Assembly (NCBI GenBank): GCA_035502995.1
Contig: DATJTW010000082.1
Coordinates: 1 to 64,000, forward strand
Direction: 5' to 3'
Source: CADEED01 sp035502995
Lineage (GTDB): Bacteria; Pseudomonadota; Gammaproteobacteria; Steroidobacterales; Steroidobacteraceae
DNA: 64,000 nt
The notes below the pieces were generated by a model. That model ran no database searches. It was not told the DNA's origin and worked only from the letters and a program-made list of their open reading frames with translations. The translations under genes and the position numbers were made by a program. Shown one piece after another: positions 46,505 to 58,431 of this stretch. Position 1 is the first letter of the stretch. Each line of letters opens with the position of its first letter.

Positions 46505-47260
46505 TCAGCGCTCGGCCGCCGCCAGGATGCCCAAAAATTCTTCAGCCTTTAGCGAGGCGCCCCCGATCAGACCACCGTCCACATCGGGCATCGCAAACAG
46601 CGAACGGGCATTGCCCGCGTTGACGCTGCCGCCGTAGAGGATACGGATCTCTTCGCCAATTTTAGCATCCAACCGGGACAAGTGCCCGCGGATGAAGGCG
46701 TGGACCTCCTGGGCCTGCTCGGGACTCGCAGTCATTCCCGTGCCGATGGCCCAGCGCGGTTCATAGGCGATGACCGCCCCGCTGAAGCCGATCGCACCGC
46801 TGCGCTCGACGACGGCATCCAGTTGCCGTTGAATGACTTCCAGCTGCCGCCCGGCCTGCCGCTCCGCGAGCCGTTCCCCCACGCACAGGATCGGGATCAT
46901 CCGCGTATGCGCGGCCGCAAACTTGCGGGCGACCAGATGATCATCCTCGCCCTCGGCCTTGCGCCGTTCGGAGTGCCCGACGATCACGTACTCGCATGCC
47001 AGATCCTGGAGCATCGTCACCGACACCTCGCCGGTGTAGGCGCCCTGCAGTTCGGCACTCACATCCTGGGCGCCCAGTGCGATCGGCAGTTCGGCCGCGC
47101 GCAGCATGCGGCCCACTTCCGACAGGTACACATGCGGCGGGCACACGGCACAGGCCACCGCGGTGTCCGGGAAGCGCTCGGCCAGCCCCTCGATGAGCTT
47201 GGCGTTGTCGGCCCGCGAGCCGTTCATTTTCCAGTTGCCGGCGACCAGTGGCTGGCGCAT
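46505..47260 (-). CDS. tpiA: Triose-phosphate isomerase
   Basis: Encodes 251 residues. Interconverts dihydroxyacetone phosphate and glyceraldehyde 3-phosphate. Catalytic lysine in GNWKMNG (Lys11), histidine in VGHSERR and glutamate in AYEPRWAIGTG; phosphate loop GGSVNAGN. The frame is open far upstream through glmM; the ATG at 47258-47260 has GGAGG close before it and is the family start. Confidence 0.97.
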   Translation of the reverse strand: MRQPLVAGNWKMNGSRADNAKLIEGLAERFPDTAVACAVCPPHVYLSEVGRMLRAAELPIALGAQDVSAELQGAYTGEVSVTMLQDLACEYVIVGHSERRKAEGEDDHLVARKFAAAHTRMIPILCVGERLAERQAGRQLEVIQRQLDAVVERSGAIGFSGAVIAYEPRWAIGTGMTASPEQAQEVHAFIRGHLSRLDAKIGEEIRILYGGSVNAGNARSLFAMPDVDGGLIGGASLKAEEFLGILAAAER

Positions 47261-47304
47261 CCCTACCTCCGCCCGCGGCGGTCCGCCCTGAAAAAGGGCG
47301 CGCG

Positions 47305-47333
47305 ATGATAGCCACGCCACGGTCGCGTTGCAA
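47305..47333 (-). promoter_or_regulatory. Sigma-70 promoter of tpiA-secG
   Basis: On the minus strand TTGCAA (47328-47333), 17-base spacer, TATCAT (47305-47310), 44 bases before the tpiA ATG. A small GCCCT / AGGGC hairpin with TTTTT follows in the leader. It may also feed tRNA-Leu and nuo. Confidence 0.65.
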
Positions 47334-47358
47334 TCGCCTTGAGCGTGAACGTGGCCGT

Positions 47359-48693
47359 TCAGGGCGCCGCGCCGCGGACCACCTCGGCCAGTTCGTCGGC
47401 GTACGCGCGGGTGGCCTTCTCGTCCCGGCCCTCCACCATGACCCGGATGACCGGTTCGGTGCCCGAGGGACGCAGCACCACCCGTCCCTCCCCGCCCAGG
47501 CGGCCCTCGATGCTGCGGATGCTGGCCTGGATGGCCGGCACCGCGGCCGGATCGAAGCGGCTGGCGACCTTCACGTTGAGCAGCACCTGCGGGAAGCGCT
47601 GCATGCCCGCCGCGAGCTCGGCCAGGGTCTGGCCGCTTCGGCGCATGATGGCAAGGACCTGCAGGGCGCTGATGAGGGCGTCCCCCGTGGTGGTCTGGTC
47701 CAGGCACAGAATGTGTCCGGAAGTCTCCCCGCCAAGAATGCCGCCGGTCTCCCGCAGCAGTCCCAGCACGTAGCGGTCGCCGACGGCGGCACGGTGGAAA
47801 GGGATGCCCTCGCTCTTGAGGGCAAGTTCGAGTCCGATATTGCTCATCACCGTCCCCACCACGGGACCGGCCAGCGTGCCCTCGCGGCGGCGCGCCCGCG
47901 CCATGATGTAGAGCAGCTGGTCCCCGTCCACCACCCGTCCCAGGTGATCGACCATCACCAGCCGGTCCCCATCCCCGTCGAGGGCGATGCCGACATCGGC
48001 CCGCACGCCGGGCACGGTCAGCTGCAGCAGCTGCGGTGCCATCGCCCCGCAGCCATCGTTGATGTTGCGGCCGTTCGGCGAGCAGCCCACGGGCACGATT
48101 TCGGCGCCCAGGTCCGAGAGCACCCGCGGCCCGACCTTGTAGGCCGCGCCATTGGCGCAGTCGATGACGATCTTCATGCCGGTCAGATCGACACCGGGCG
48201 GCATGGTCCCCGCGCAGAACGCCTGATAGAGGGTGCGGGACTTGTCCACCCGCGAGGCCCGGCCGAGCCGGCCCGACTCGCGCGTCACCGGCCCGCGGGC
48301 CAGCTCCGCCTCGATCTGCTCCTCGCGCTCGTCCGAGAGCTTGCCGCCCTCGGCATCGAAGAACTTGATGCCGTTGTCGTCGTACGGGTTGTGGGAGGCG
48401 CTGATCACGACGCCGAAGTCGCATTCGAATTTACGGGTCAGGTAGGCGATGCCGGGCGTCGGCAGCGGGCCGATCAGCATCACGTCGACGCCGGTGGCCA
48501 CGAAGCCCGCCTCCAGCGCCGACTCGAACATGTAGCCCGAAAGCCGCGTGTCCTTGCCGATGAGCACCTTGCCGCCCGCCGGCGCCAGCACCCGCGCGGC
48601 GGCGCTGGCCAGGTGCAGCGCGAAATCCACCGTCATGGGATGCTGACCCACCAGTCCCCGGACGCCGTCGGTGCCGAAATACTGCCGCGCCAA
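47359..48693 (-). CDS. glmM: Phosphoglucosamine mutase
   Basis: Encodes 444 residues; converts glucosamine 6-phosphate to 1-phosphate for UDP-GlcNAc. Catalytic phosphoserine in SASHNP (Ser100), metal loop DGDGDR, sugar loop GGETSGH and phosphate loop RPSGTEPVIRVM. Three bases downstream of folP: the conserved ftsH-folP-glmM order. Confidence 0.97.
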   Translation of the reverse strand: MARQYFGTDGVRGLVGQHPMTVDFALHLASAAARVLAPAGGKVLIGKDTRLSGYMFESALEAGFVATGVDVMLIGPLPTPGIAYLTRKFECDFGVVISASHNPYDDNGIKFFDAEGGKLSDEREEQIEAELARGPVTRESGRLGRASRVDKSRTLYQAFCAGTMPPGVDLTGMKIVIDCANGAAYKVGPRVLSDLGAEIVPVGCSPNGRNINDGCGAMAPQLLQLTVPGVRADVGIALDGDGDRLVMVDHLGRVVDGDQLLYIMARARRREGTLAGPVVGTVMSNIGLELALKSEGIPFHRAAVGDRYVLGLLRETGGILGGETSGHILCLDQTTTGDALISALQVLAIMRRSGQTLAELAAGMQRFPQVLLNVKVASRFDPAAVPAIQASIRSIEGRLGGEGRVVLRPSGTEPVIRVMVEGRDEKATRAYADELAEVVRGAAP

Positions 48694-48696
48694 GAC

Positions 48697-49527
48697 CTAT
48701 ACTCCTGCCTGTACTGCGTGGGCGACCCGCAATGCGTCCACCGTCTCCGCCACATCGTGCGCCCGGATGATGTGCGCCCCGCGCAGCGCCGCGGCCACCG
48801 CCAGCGCCACGCTCCCGGCCAGGCAATTATCGCCCGGCCGGCCGGTGATCGCAGCGATGGTCGACTTGCGCGACATCCCCATGAGCACCGGCAGCCGCAG
48901 CGAAACGAAATCGGGCAGCTGCCGCACCAGGGCCAGATTGTGCGCCACCGTCTTGCCGAAGCCGAAACCCGGATCGATCACGATCCGGTCCCTGCCGATG
49001 CCGGCGGCCTCGCAGGCGAGCACCCGTTGCTGCAGAAAGTACTTCACCTCGGCCACCACGTCCGCGTACTGCGGCCGCCGCTGCATGGTCTGCGGCTCGC
49101 CCTGCATGTGCATGACGCACACCGCGCAGCCGGACGCGGCCGCCGCAGCGAGCGCTCCGGGGCGCTGCAGCCCGCGCACATCGTTGATCAGCGTCGCACC
49201 GGCGGCGCTGGCCGCACGCATGACTTCCGTCGCACTGGTGTCCACCGAAATGACCGCCCGCCCGAAGCGGGCGAGCTGTTCCACCACCGGTATCACCCGC
49301 CGCAGTTCCTCCTCGACGCTCACCGGCGCGGCACCCGGGCGGGTCGATTCCCCACCCACGTCGATGATGGCGGCGCCCGCCTCGATCATCGCCTGCGCGT
49401 GGTGGATCGCGTCCGTCACCCGCACGTACCGGCCGCCGTCGGAGAACGAATCGGGCGTGACGTTCAGCACCCCCATCACCTTGGGGGTGCTCAGGTCGAG
49501 CAGGGTTGAACCACAGCGCAGCTGCAT
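48697..49527 (-). CDS. folP: Dihydropteroate synthase
   Basis: Encodes 276 residues; joins p-aminobenzoate to dihydropterin pyrophosphate in folate synthesis, the target of sulfonamides. Motifs MGVLNVTPDSFSDGG, DVGGESTRPGA and the final KSTIA-type region (GMSRKS) with DVAETVDALRV are all present. Nothing suggests a resistant form. Confidence 0.97.
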   Translation of the reverse strand: MQLRCGSTLLDLSTPKVMGVLNVTPDSFSDGGRYVRVTDAIHHAQAMIEAGAAIIDVGGESTRPGAAPVSVEEELRRVIPVVEQLARFGRAVISVDTSATEVMRAASAAGATLINDVRGLQRPGALAAAAASGCAVCVMHMQGEPQTMQRRPQYADVVAEVKYFLQQRVLACEAAGIGRDRIVIDPGFGFGKTVAHNLALVRQLPDFVSLRLPVLMGMSRKSTIAAITGRPGDNCLAGSVALAVAAALRGAHIIRAHDVAETVDALRVAHAVQAGV

Positions 49528-49562
49528 GCCGGCTCCCCCCAGGGCAGGTGCGGATGGTGAGT

Positions 49563-51479
49563 CTAGTGCTGCCCGGCGGGAGAGCCGATCGGTCCGGGCT
49601 GGCCGGCGGGCTTGGGAGCGGGCGGCTGCTTGTTGGTCGGCAGCGAATCATCCCAGCCGGCCGGTGGCTGCGGCGGCTTGCCGTCCATGATGTCCTTCAG
49701 CTGCCCGTCATCGATGGTCTCGTACTTGATGAGCGCCTCGGCCATGGCGTGCAGCTTGTCCAGGTTGGTCACCAGGATCTGCTTCGCCCACTGGTAGTTG
49801 GTCTCGATGACGTTGCGGATTTCCTCGTCGATGGCATGCGCCGTGCCGTCGGACACCTGCTTGTGCTGGGTGACGCTGCGGCCCAGGAACACCTCGCCGG
49901 TCTCCTCCGTGTACGTCAGCGGTCCGAGCTTGTCCGACAGGCCCCACTTGGTGACCATGTTGCGCGCGAGGTCGGTGGCGCGCTCGATGTCGTTGGAGGC
50001 GCCCGTCGTCACGGCGTCCTGGCCGAAGATCAGCTCTTCGGCGATGCGGCCGCCGAACAGGGTGGCGATGGAACTCTGGATACGACGGCGCGAGAGACTG
50101 TAGCGGTCCTGTTCGGGCAGGAACTGGGTGACTCCCAGGGCCCGGCCGCGCGGAATGATGGTCACCTTGTAGACCGGATCGTGCTCCGGCACCGTCATGC
50201 CGACGATCGCGTGACCGGCCTCGTGGTAGGCCGTCATCTGCTTTTCGGCCTCGGTCATGACCATCGAACGCCGCTCGGCGCCCATCATGATCTTGTCCTT
50301 GGCGCGCTCGAATTCCTCCATGCCCACGATGCGCTTGTTGGCGCGGGCGGCGAACAGCGCCGCCTCGTTGACCAGGTTGGCGAGGTCCGCGCCCGAAAAG
50401 CCCGGGGTGCCCCGCGCGATCAGCTGCGGCTTCACATCCTCGGCCAGCGGCACGCGACGCATGTGCACGCGCAGGATCTGCTCGCGGCCGCGAACGTCCG
50501 GCAGCGGCACCACGACCTGCCGGTCGAACCGGCCGGGGCGCAGCAGCGCCGGGTCCAGCACGTCCGGGCGATTGGTGGCGGCGATGACAATGATGCCCTC
50601 GTTGCCCTCGAAGCCATCCATTTCCACCAGCAGCTGGTTCAGCGTCTGCTCGCGCTCGTCGTGACCGCCGCCCAGGCCCGCGCCGCGGTGCCGGCCGACG
50701 GCGTCGATCTCATCGATGAAGATGATGCACGGCGCATGTTTCTTGGCCTGCTCGAACATGTCGCGGACGCGCGATGCGCCCACGCCCACGAACATCTCCA
50801 CGAAGTCCGAACCGGAGATGGTGAAGAACGGCACCTTGGCTTCGCCGGCGATGGCGCGCGCCAGCAGCGTCTTGCCGGTGCCCGGCGAGCCGACCATCAG
50901 CACGCCCTTGGGAATCTTGCCGCCGAGTTTCTGGAACTTGCCGGGGTCCTTCAGGAAATCGACGATCTCGGCGACCTCCTGCTTGGCCTCATCGACGCCG
51001 GCGACGTCGGCGAAGGTCACATTGACCTGGTCCTCGCCGAGCAGGCGCGCGCGACTCTTGCCGAAGGACATCGCGCCGCGGCCGCCCGAGGCGCCCTGCA
51101 TCTGGCGCAGCATGTACAGGAACACGAACAGCAGCAGCATTGCCGGCGCCAGCTGCAGGATCAGCTGCGTCCAGAACGAGGGCTGCTTGGGCGGCTGGCC
51201 TTCGATGCCGACGTTCGCCTTCTGCAGTTCGCCGATCAGGGCGGTGTAGTCGGTTTCGGGGTTGTAGGTCTTGAATTCGGTCTTGTCCTTCAGGGTGCCG
51301 AGAATCTCGTCCCCCCGCAGCACCACCTTCTCGACCTTGTTGGCCTTCACATCGTCGTAGAAGGTCGAATAGGTGAGCACCGTAGGCTGATTGCCCGGCG
51401 GCAGGTAACGGCTGAATACCGCCAGCAGGACGACGACGATGATCACCCACAGGAGGATGTTTTTCGTCAGGTCGTTCAA
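49563..51479 (-). CDS. ftsH: ATP-dependent zinc metalloprotease FtsH
   Basis: Encodes 638 residues. Membrane-anchored AAA+ protease that degrades LpxC, sigma-32 and damaged membrane proteins in E. coli. Two N-terminal membrane segments, Walker A GSPGTGKT (about 195-202), Walker B IIFIDEID, second region of homology RPGRFDRQ and zinc site HEAGH (about 419). The C-terminus is Pro/Gln-rich. The start is TTG (51477-51479) with AGGGG upstream. Confidence 0.97.
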   Translation of the reverse strand: MNDLTKNILLWVIIVVVLLAVFSRYLPPGNQPTVLTYSTFYDDVKANKVEKVVLRGDEILGTLKDKTEFKTYNPETDYTALIGELQKANVGIEGQPPKQPSFWTQLILQLAPAMLLLFVFLYMLRQMQGASGGRGAMSFGKSRARLLGEDQVNVTFADVAGVDEAKQEVAEIVDFLKDPGKFQKLGGKIPKGVLMVGSPGTGKTLLARAIAGEAKVPFFTISGSDFVEMFVGVGASRVRDMFEQAKKHAPCIIFIDEIDAVGRHRGAGLGGGHDEREQTLNQLLVEMDGFEGNEGIIVIAATNRPDVLDPALLRPGRFDRQVVVPLPDVRGREQILRVHMRRVPLAEDVKPQLIARGTPGFSGADLANLVNEAALFAARANKRIVGMEEFERAKDKIMMGAERRSMVMTEAEKQMTAYHEAGHAIVGMTVPEHDPVYKVTIIPRGRALGVTQFLPEQDRYSLSRRRIQSSIATLFGGRIAEELIFGQDAVTTGASNDIERATDLARNMVTKWGLSDKLGPLTYTEETGEVFLGRSVTQHKQVSDGTAHAIDEEIRNVIETNYQWAKQILVTNLDKLHAMAEALIKYETIDDGQLKDIMDGKPPQPPAGWDDSLPTNKQPPAPKPAGQPGPIGSPAGQH

Positions 51480-51523
51480 GAATTGCCCCTGGTTAAAACG
51501 CTGATTTGGCTCATTGATCCAAC

Positions 51524-52156
51524 CTACACTATCGTGAAGTCCTTAGCCAGCAAGTACAGCTCAGGACTGCGGGCCCTGGAGGCCTCCGGTTTGAGCATCC
51601 GGACCTTCGTAAAGCGCCGCCGGGCGGCGGCGAGCAATTCCGTAAAGCCGGACCCCTGGAAGACCTTGATCAGGGCCGTCCCTCCGGGTTTCAAGACCTT
51701 TTCGGACATATCGAGCGCCAGTTCGGCCAGATACATGGCGCGGGGCTGGTCGACCGCGTCGATTCCGCTCAAGTTGGGGGCCATGTCCGAGAGCACCACA
51801 TCGACGCCGCCCGCCGGCACCAGCGCCAGAAGCGCGGCGACCACCGCCTCCTCCCGGAAATCCCCCTGTACGAACTCGACCCCGACGATGGGATCCATGG
51901 GCAGGATGTCGGTCGCGACCACCCGCCCCTTGCGGCCGACCTTACGGCTGGCGTACTGGCTCCAGGCGCCGGGGGCGGCCCCCAGGTCCAGGCACACGGC
52001 ACCGGGCCGCAGCAGCTTCTCGCGCTGGTCGAGCTCCTCGAGCTTGTAGATCGCGCGCGAGCGGAAACCCTGCGCCTTCGCCTTCTTCACGAAGGGATCG
52101 GAAAAGTGCTCCTGCAGCCAGCGGCCGCTGCTCCTGGAACGCCGCGTCCCTGTCAT
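51524..52156 (-). CDS. rlmE: 23S rRNA (uridine(2552)-2'-O)-methyltransferase RlmE
   Basis: Encodes 210 residues, in the conserved yhbY / rlmE-ftsH place. S-adenosylmethionine loop LDLGAAPGAWSQ; catalytic Lys in AIYKLEEL, Asp in SDMAPN, Lys in IKVFQG and Glu in SPELYLLAK. Codon use differs from the second copy at 27870: by hand count over about 165 codons, alanine is 10 GCG to 10 GCC here and 11 to 2 there; proline is nearly all CCC here. It diverges from yhbY with 27 bases between starts. Confidence 0.95.
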   Translation of the reverse strand: MTGTRRSRSSGRWLQEHFSDPFVKKAKAQGFRSRAIYKLEELDQREKLLRPGAVCLDLGAAPGAWSQYASRKVGRKGRVVATDILPMDPIVGVEFVQGDFREEAVVAALLALVPAGGVDVVLSDMAPNLSGIDAVDQPRAMYLAELALDMSEKVLKPGGTALIKVFQGSGFTELLAAARRRFTKVRMLKPEASRARSPELYLLAKDFTIV

Positions 52157-52170
52157 CTGCCCGTAACCGT

Positions 52171-52176
52171 TACAAT
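52171..52176 (+). promoter_or_regulatory. -10 element of yhbY
   Basis: TACAAT ends 7 bases before the yhbY ATG, predicting transcription to begin at or next to the start codon. A partial -35 CTGTCA (52150-52155) has a short 15-base spacer. Confidence 0.45.
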
Positions 52177-52183
52177 TGCACGC

Positions 52184-52489
52184 ATGGAACTATCCGAGAA
52201 TCAGCGCCGCTTCCTGCGCGGCCGGGCCCACGCCCTGAAGCCCATCATCCAGATCGGCGGCAAGGGCCTCACCGAGGCCGTCGCCCGGGAGACGGCCCGC
52301 GCCCTGCACGATCATGAGCTCATCAAGGTCCGCGCGCCCGGCACGGACCGCGAGGCGCGCGATGCGCTGCTCGCGGAGCTTGCGACCCGCACCGGGAGCA
52401 CCCTCGTGCATCGCATCGGGCATGTCGCGGTCCTGTACCGGCCCAGCGACACCAAGCCTGGCCTCGTGATCCCGGATCCTAAAGTTTGA
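52184..52489 (+). CDS. yhbY: Ribosome assembly RNA-binding protein YhbY
   Basis: Encodes 101 residues, a CRM-domain protein bound to pre-50S subunits. Motifs RRFLRGRAHALKPIIQIGGKGLT and the GTDREARDALL helix are present. The ATG at 52184 has no Shine-Dalgarno and a close -10, so it may be leaderless. Its end overlaps the convergent greA end by 11 bases. Confidence 0.93.
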   Translation: MELSENQRRFLRGRAHALKPIIQIGGKGLTEAVARETARALHDHELIKVRAPGTDREARDALLAELATRTGSTLVHRIGHVAVLYRPSDTKPGLVIPDPKV

Positions 52490-52948
52490 CGGCGACGATT
52501 TCGTAGGAACGGGTGCCGCCGGGCGCCGCCACGTCCACGATGTCACCCTCGGACTTCGCGACCAGCGCCCGCGCGATCGGCGAAGTGACCGAGATGCGCC
52601 CCGCCTTCAGGTCCGCCTCGTCCTCGCCGACGATCTGATAGCTCAGCCGCGCGCCGCTGTCCTGGTCCTCCAGGTCCACCACGGCTCCGAATACCACCTT
52701 GCCGTTCTTCGGCAGCGTGGCAGGGTCGATGATCTCGGCGGTGGACAGCTTGCCCTCGATTTCCTGGATGCGCCCCTCGATGAAGCCCTGCTGCTCGCGG
52801 GCTGCGTGGTATTCGGCATTCTCCGAGAGGTCCCCGTGGCTGCGCGCCTCGGCGATGGCCTTGATGACGTTGGGCCGGGCTTCGGACTTCAGCCGCTTCA
52901 GTTCGGCGCGCAGCGCTTCGGCGCCGCGCAGCGTCATGGGTGTGCGTT

Positions 52949-52952
<4 letters not shown>
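52479..52952 (-). CDS. greA: Transcript cleavage factor GreA
   Basis: Encodes 157 residues; rescues backtracked RNA polymerase. N-terminal coiled coil with SHGDLSENAEYHAAREQQ at its tip (the acidic D and E pair) and C-terminal FKBP-like domain with ISVTSPIARALVAKSEGDIV. The ATG (52950-52952) overlaps the carB stop by four bases: carAB-greA is the expected order. Confidence 0.96.
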
Positions 52953-56176
<3,224 letters not shown>

Positions 56177-56211
56177 TTCTCTATCTCTTTATCTCTGGGT
56201 GGGACCGGGGC

Positions 56212-57384
56212 TCAGCGCCGGGCGCTGGCCTCGACCTGCCGCAGCTGGTTCTGCAGTCGTCTGAGCATGAGCTGATTGAAACGCTCGAACAGGGGTTTCA
56301 CGTCGTGCGGTCCGGGACTGGCTTCCGGATGCCCCTGGAAGCTGAATGCCGGACGATCCTTGAATGCCAGGCCCTGCAGCGAGCCATCGAACAGCGACCG
56401 GTGCGTCGCCTTGACGTTGGACGGCAGCGTCGACTCATCGACCGCGAAGCCATGGTTCTGACTGGTGATCATGACCCGGCCGCTCTCCAGGTCCTGCACC
56501 GGATGGTTCGCGCCGTGATGGCCGAACTTCATCTTCATGGTGCGGCCGCCGGCCGCGAGCCCCAGCAGCTGGTGGCCCAGGCAGATGCCGAACACCGGGA
56601 TCTCCGCATCCAGCAGCTCGCGCGTCGCCGTGATGGCGTAGTCGCAGGGCTCCGGATCCCCGGGACCGTTGGAGAGGAACACGCCGTCGGGCTGCAGCTG
56701 CAGCACCTCGCGCGCGCTGGTCTGCGCCGGGACCACCGTCATGCGGCATCCGGCATCCGACAGCAGCTTGAGGATGTTGCGCTTGATGCCGAAATCGTAG
56801 GCCACCACGTGCAGGCGCTGGTGGGCCCGGATATTCTGCCGGCCGCTGTCCTCCCAGGTGTTGCCCTCGTTCCACTGGTAGGGACGCTTGGTGGAAACGA
56901 CCTTGGCGAGGTCCATGCCCTTGAGGCCCGGGAACTTGCCCGCGAGCTTGATGGCGGCCTGCTCATCGACCTGCTCACCGGTGACGATGCAGCCGGCCTG
57001 GGCCCCCTTCTCGCGCAGCAGGCGGGTCAGGCGCCGCGTGTCCACGCCGCCGATCGCGACGATCTTGCCGCGGGTCAGGAATTCAGTGAGCGGTTCGACC
57101 GCGCGCCAGCTGCTCGAGCGCAGTGGCAGATCGCGGATCACCAGTCCGGCTGCGTAGATCTGCGCCGCCTCGAGGTCCTCGGGCGTGGTGCCGGTGTTGC
57201 CGATGTGCGGATAGGTGAGCGTCACAATCTGCCTGGCGTAGGAAGGATCCGTGAGGATCTCCTGGTAACCGGTCAGCGCAGTATTGAAAACGACTTCGCC
57301 AGTGGTGTTGCTTGGTGCTCCGATGGACTGGCCGCGGAAGATGGAACCGTCCGCCAGCGCCAGCACCGCGGGAAGATATGTCAT
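56212..57384 (-). CDS. carA: Carbamoyl-phosphate synthase small subunit
   Basis: Encodes 390 residues, the glutamine amidotransferase part. Nucleophilic cysteine in GICLGHQLLG (about 266) and the catalytic His/Glu pair in QGHPEASPGPHD. The ATG overlaps the stop of a 78-codon leader frame. The 240-base leader has strong secondary structure, see separate entries. Confidence 0.97.
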   Translation of the reverse strand: MTYLPAVLALADGSIFRGQSIGAPSNTTGEVVFNTALTGYQEILTDPSYARQIVTLTYPHIGNTGTTPEDLEAAQIYAAGLVIRDLPLRSSSWRAVEPLTEFLTRGKIVAIGGVDTRRLTRLLREKGAQAGCIVTGEQVDEQAAIKLAGKFPGLKGMDLAKVVSTKRPYQWNEGNTWEDSGRQNIRAHQRLHVVAYDFGIKRNILKLLSDAGCRMTVVPAQTSAREVLQLQPDGVFLSNGPGDPEPCDYAITATRELLDAEIPVFGICLGHQLLGLAAGGRTMKMKFGHHGANHPVQDLESGRVMITSQNHGFAVDESTLPSNVKATHRSLFDGSLQGLAFKDRPAFSFQGHPEASPGPHDVKPLFERFNQLMLRRLQNQLRQVEASARR

Positions 57385-57432
57385 GGTGCGTTCGCGCGCC
57401 CTCTGCAGATAAGCAAACCGCAGATAAACAAA

Positions 57433-57465
57433 GCGGGAGGAGTTCTTGTTGGAACATCCTCCCGC
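57433..57465 (-). terminator. Terminator-like hairpin in the carA leader (attenuator candidate)
   Basis: On the minus strand GCGGGAGGA-T-GTTC / GAAC-TCCTCCCGC with loop CAACAA, then TTTGTTT. It is 49 bases before the carA ATG and 160 bases past dapB. Its position suits attenuation more than termination of dapB. Confidence 0.6.
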
Positions 57466-57561
57466 CTTGCATGGACTAACCCTTGCGGATTAGAGCTAAA
57501 TCTTACGGGCCCCCACCCGGTGTGTCCATGCGCCCGCCGGAATTTTTTGTGCTCCGAAATG

Positions 57562-57597
57562 GACGCCCCGGGTACTGTATGAAAGTGCTGGGGCGTC
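57562..57597 (-). repeat. Inverted repeat upstream of the carA attenuator
   Basis: GACGCCCC / GGGGCGTC, perfect 8 bp around a 20-base loop, 28-63 bases past the dapB stop. It could be the dapB transcript end or part of the carA leader fold. Confidence 0.5.
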
Positions 57598-57624
57598 GCG
57601 TATTTCCTTCCTAACATGCTGATC

Positions 57625-58422
57625 CTAAAGAATAATGTCCCGCATGAAATAATGTCCGGGGGCCCGCCCGGCCAGCCACGCGGCCGCATCCAGCGCTCCC
57701 CGGGCGAAAACGTTCCTGTCCGTAGCGCGGTGCGATAAAACCACTTGCTCCCCGGTGCCGGCGAAGACCACGGTGTGGTCGCCGACGATGTCCCCGCCGC
57801 GCACCACCGCAAAACCGATATCTCCCTCGCGACGCGGGCCCTTGCGGTCGAGGGCCGACACCTCGTCGAGTTCCTGACCGCGCGCCTGCGCGGCGGCGTG
57901 CCCCAGCGCCAGCGCCGTACCGGAGGGTGCATCCTTCTTCAGCCGGTGGTGCGCCTCGATGATCTCGATATCGAAGTTCAGGGGCAGGCTCTGCGCGGCC
58001 TGGCGCACCAGTTCGGTCAGGAGCGTCACTCCCAGGCTGGTATTGGCCGCGATCAGCAAGGCGATGTGGCGCGCCGCGCGTTCGATCTCCGGCGCAAGTT
58101 CGGCCGCCAGACCGGTCGTGCCGATGAGCAGTGGCTTGCCCGCGGCACAGCAGGCGGCGAGATTCGAGCCCGTGGCCGGGGATTGCGAGAAATCGATTGC
58201 GCAGTCGCACTCCGCGAGCGCGGCCGCGACATCGGCGGTGACGGGCACACCCAGGCGGCCGACCCCGGCCACCTCACCGACATCGCGCCCGAGGTGGATG
58301 CTGCCGGCATGGGTCACCGCGCCGCTGATGCGCACGGCGGGACGCTCCCGCGAGGCGCGCACCAGTGCCTGGCCCATGCGCCCGGTCGCGCCGATGAGGA
58401 GCACGCGCAGTGTACCGCTCAT
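57625..58422 (-). CDS. dapB: 4-hydroxy-tetrahydrodipicolinate reductase
   Basis: Encodes 265 residues in lysine/diaminopimelate synthesis. NAD(P) loop GATGRMGQ (11-18), active-site EAHHRLKKDAPSGTA, and the FxxG-type GTTG. Nine bases after dnaJ. dapB-carAB adjacency is usual in gammaproteobacteria. Confidence 0.96.
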   Translation of the reverse strand: MSGTLRVLLIGATGRMGQALVRASRERPAVRISGAVTHAGSIHLGRDVGEVAGVGRLGVPVTADVAAALAECDCAIDFSQSPATGSNLAACCAAGKPLLIGTTGLAAELAPEIERAARHIALLIAANTSLGVTLLTELVRQAAQSLPLNFDIEIIEAHHRLKKDAPSGTALALGHAAAQARGQELDEVSALDRKGPRREGDIGFAVVRGGDIVGDHTVVFAGTGEQVVLSHRATDRNVFARGALDAAAWLAGRAPGHYFMRDIIL

Positions 58423-58431
58423 ATGTTCGCC

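Noticed and set aside
46505..48424. A 639-codon frame that seems to fuse glmM-region sequence to TpiA
   Set aside because: Only the part from 47260 is TpiA, with its own Shine-Dalgarno; the rest is out-of-phase glmM.
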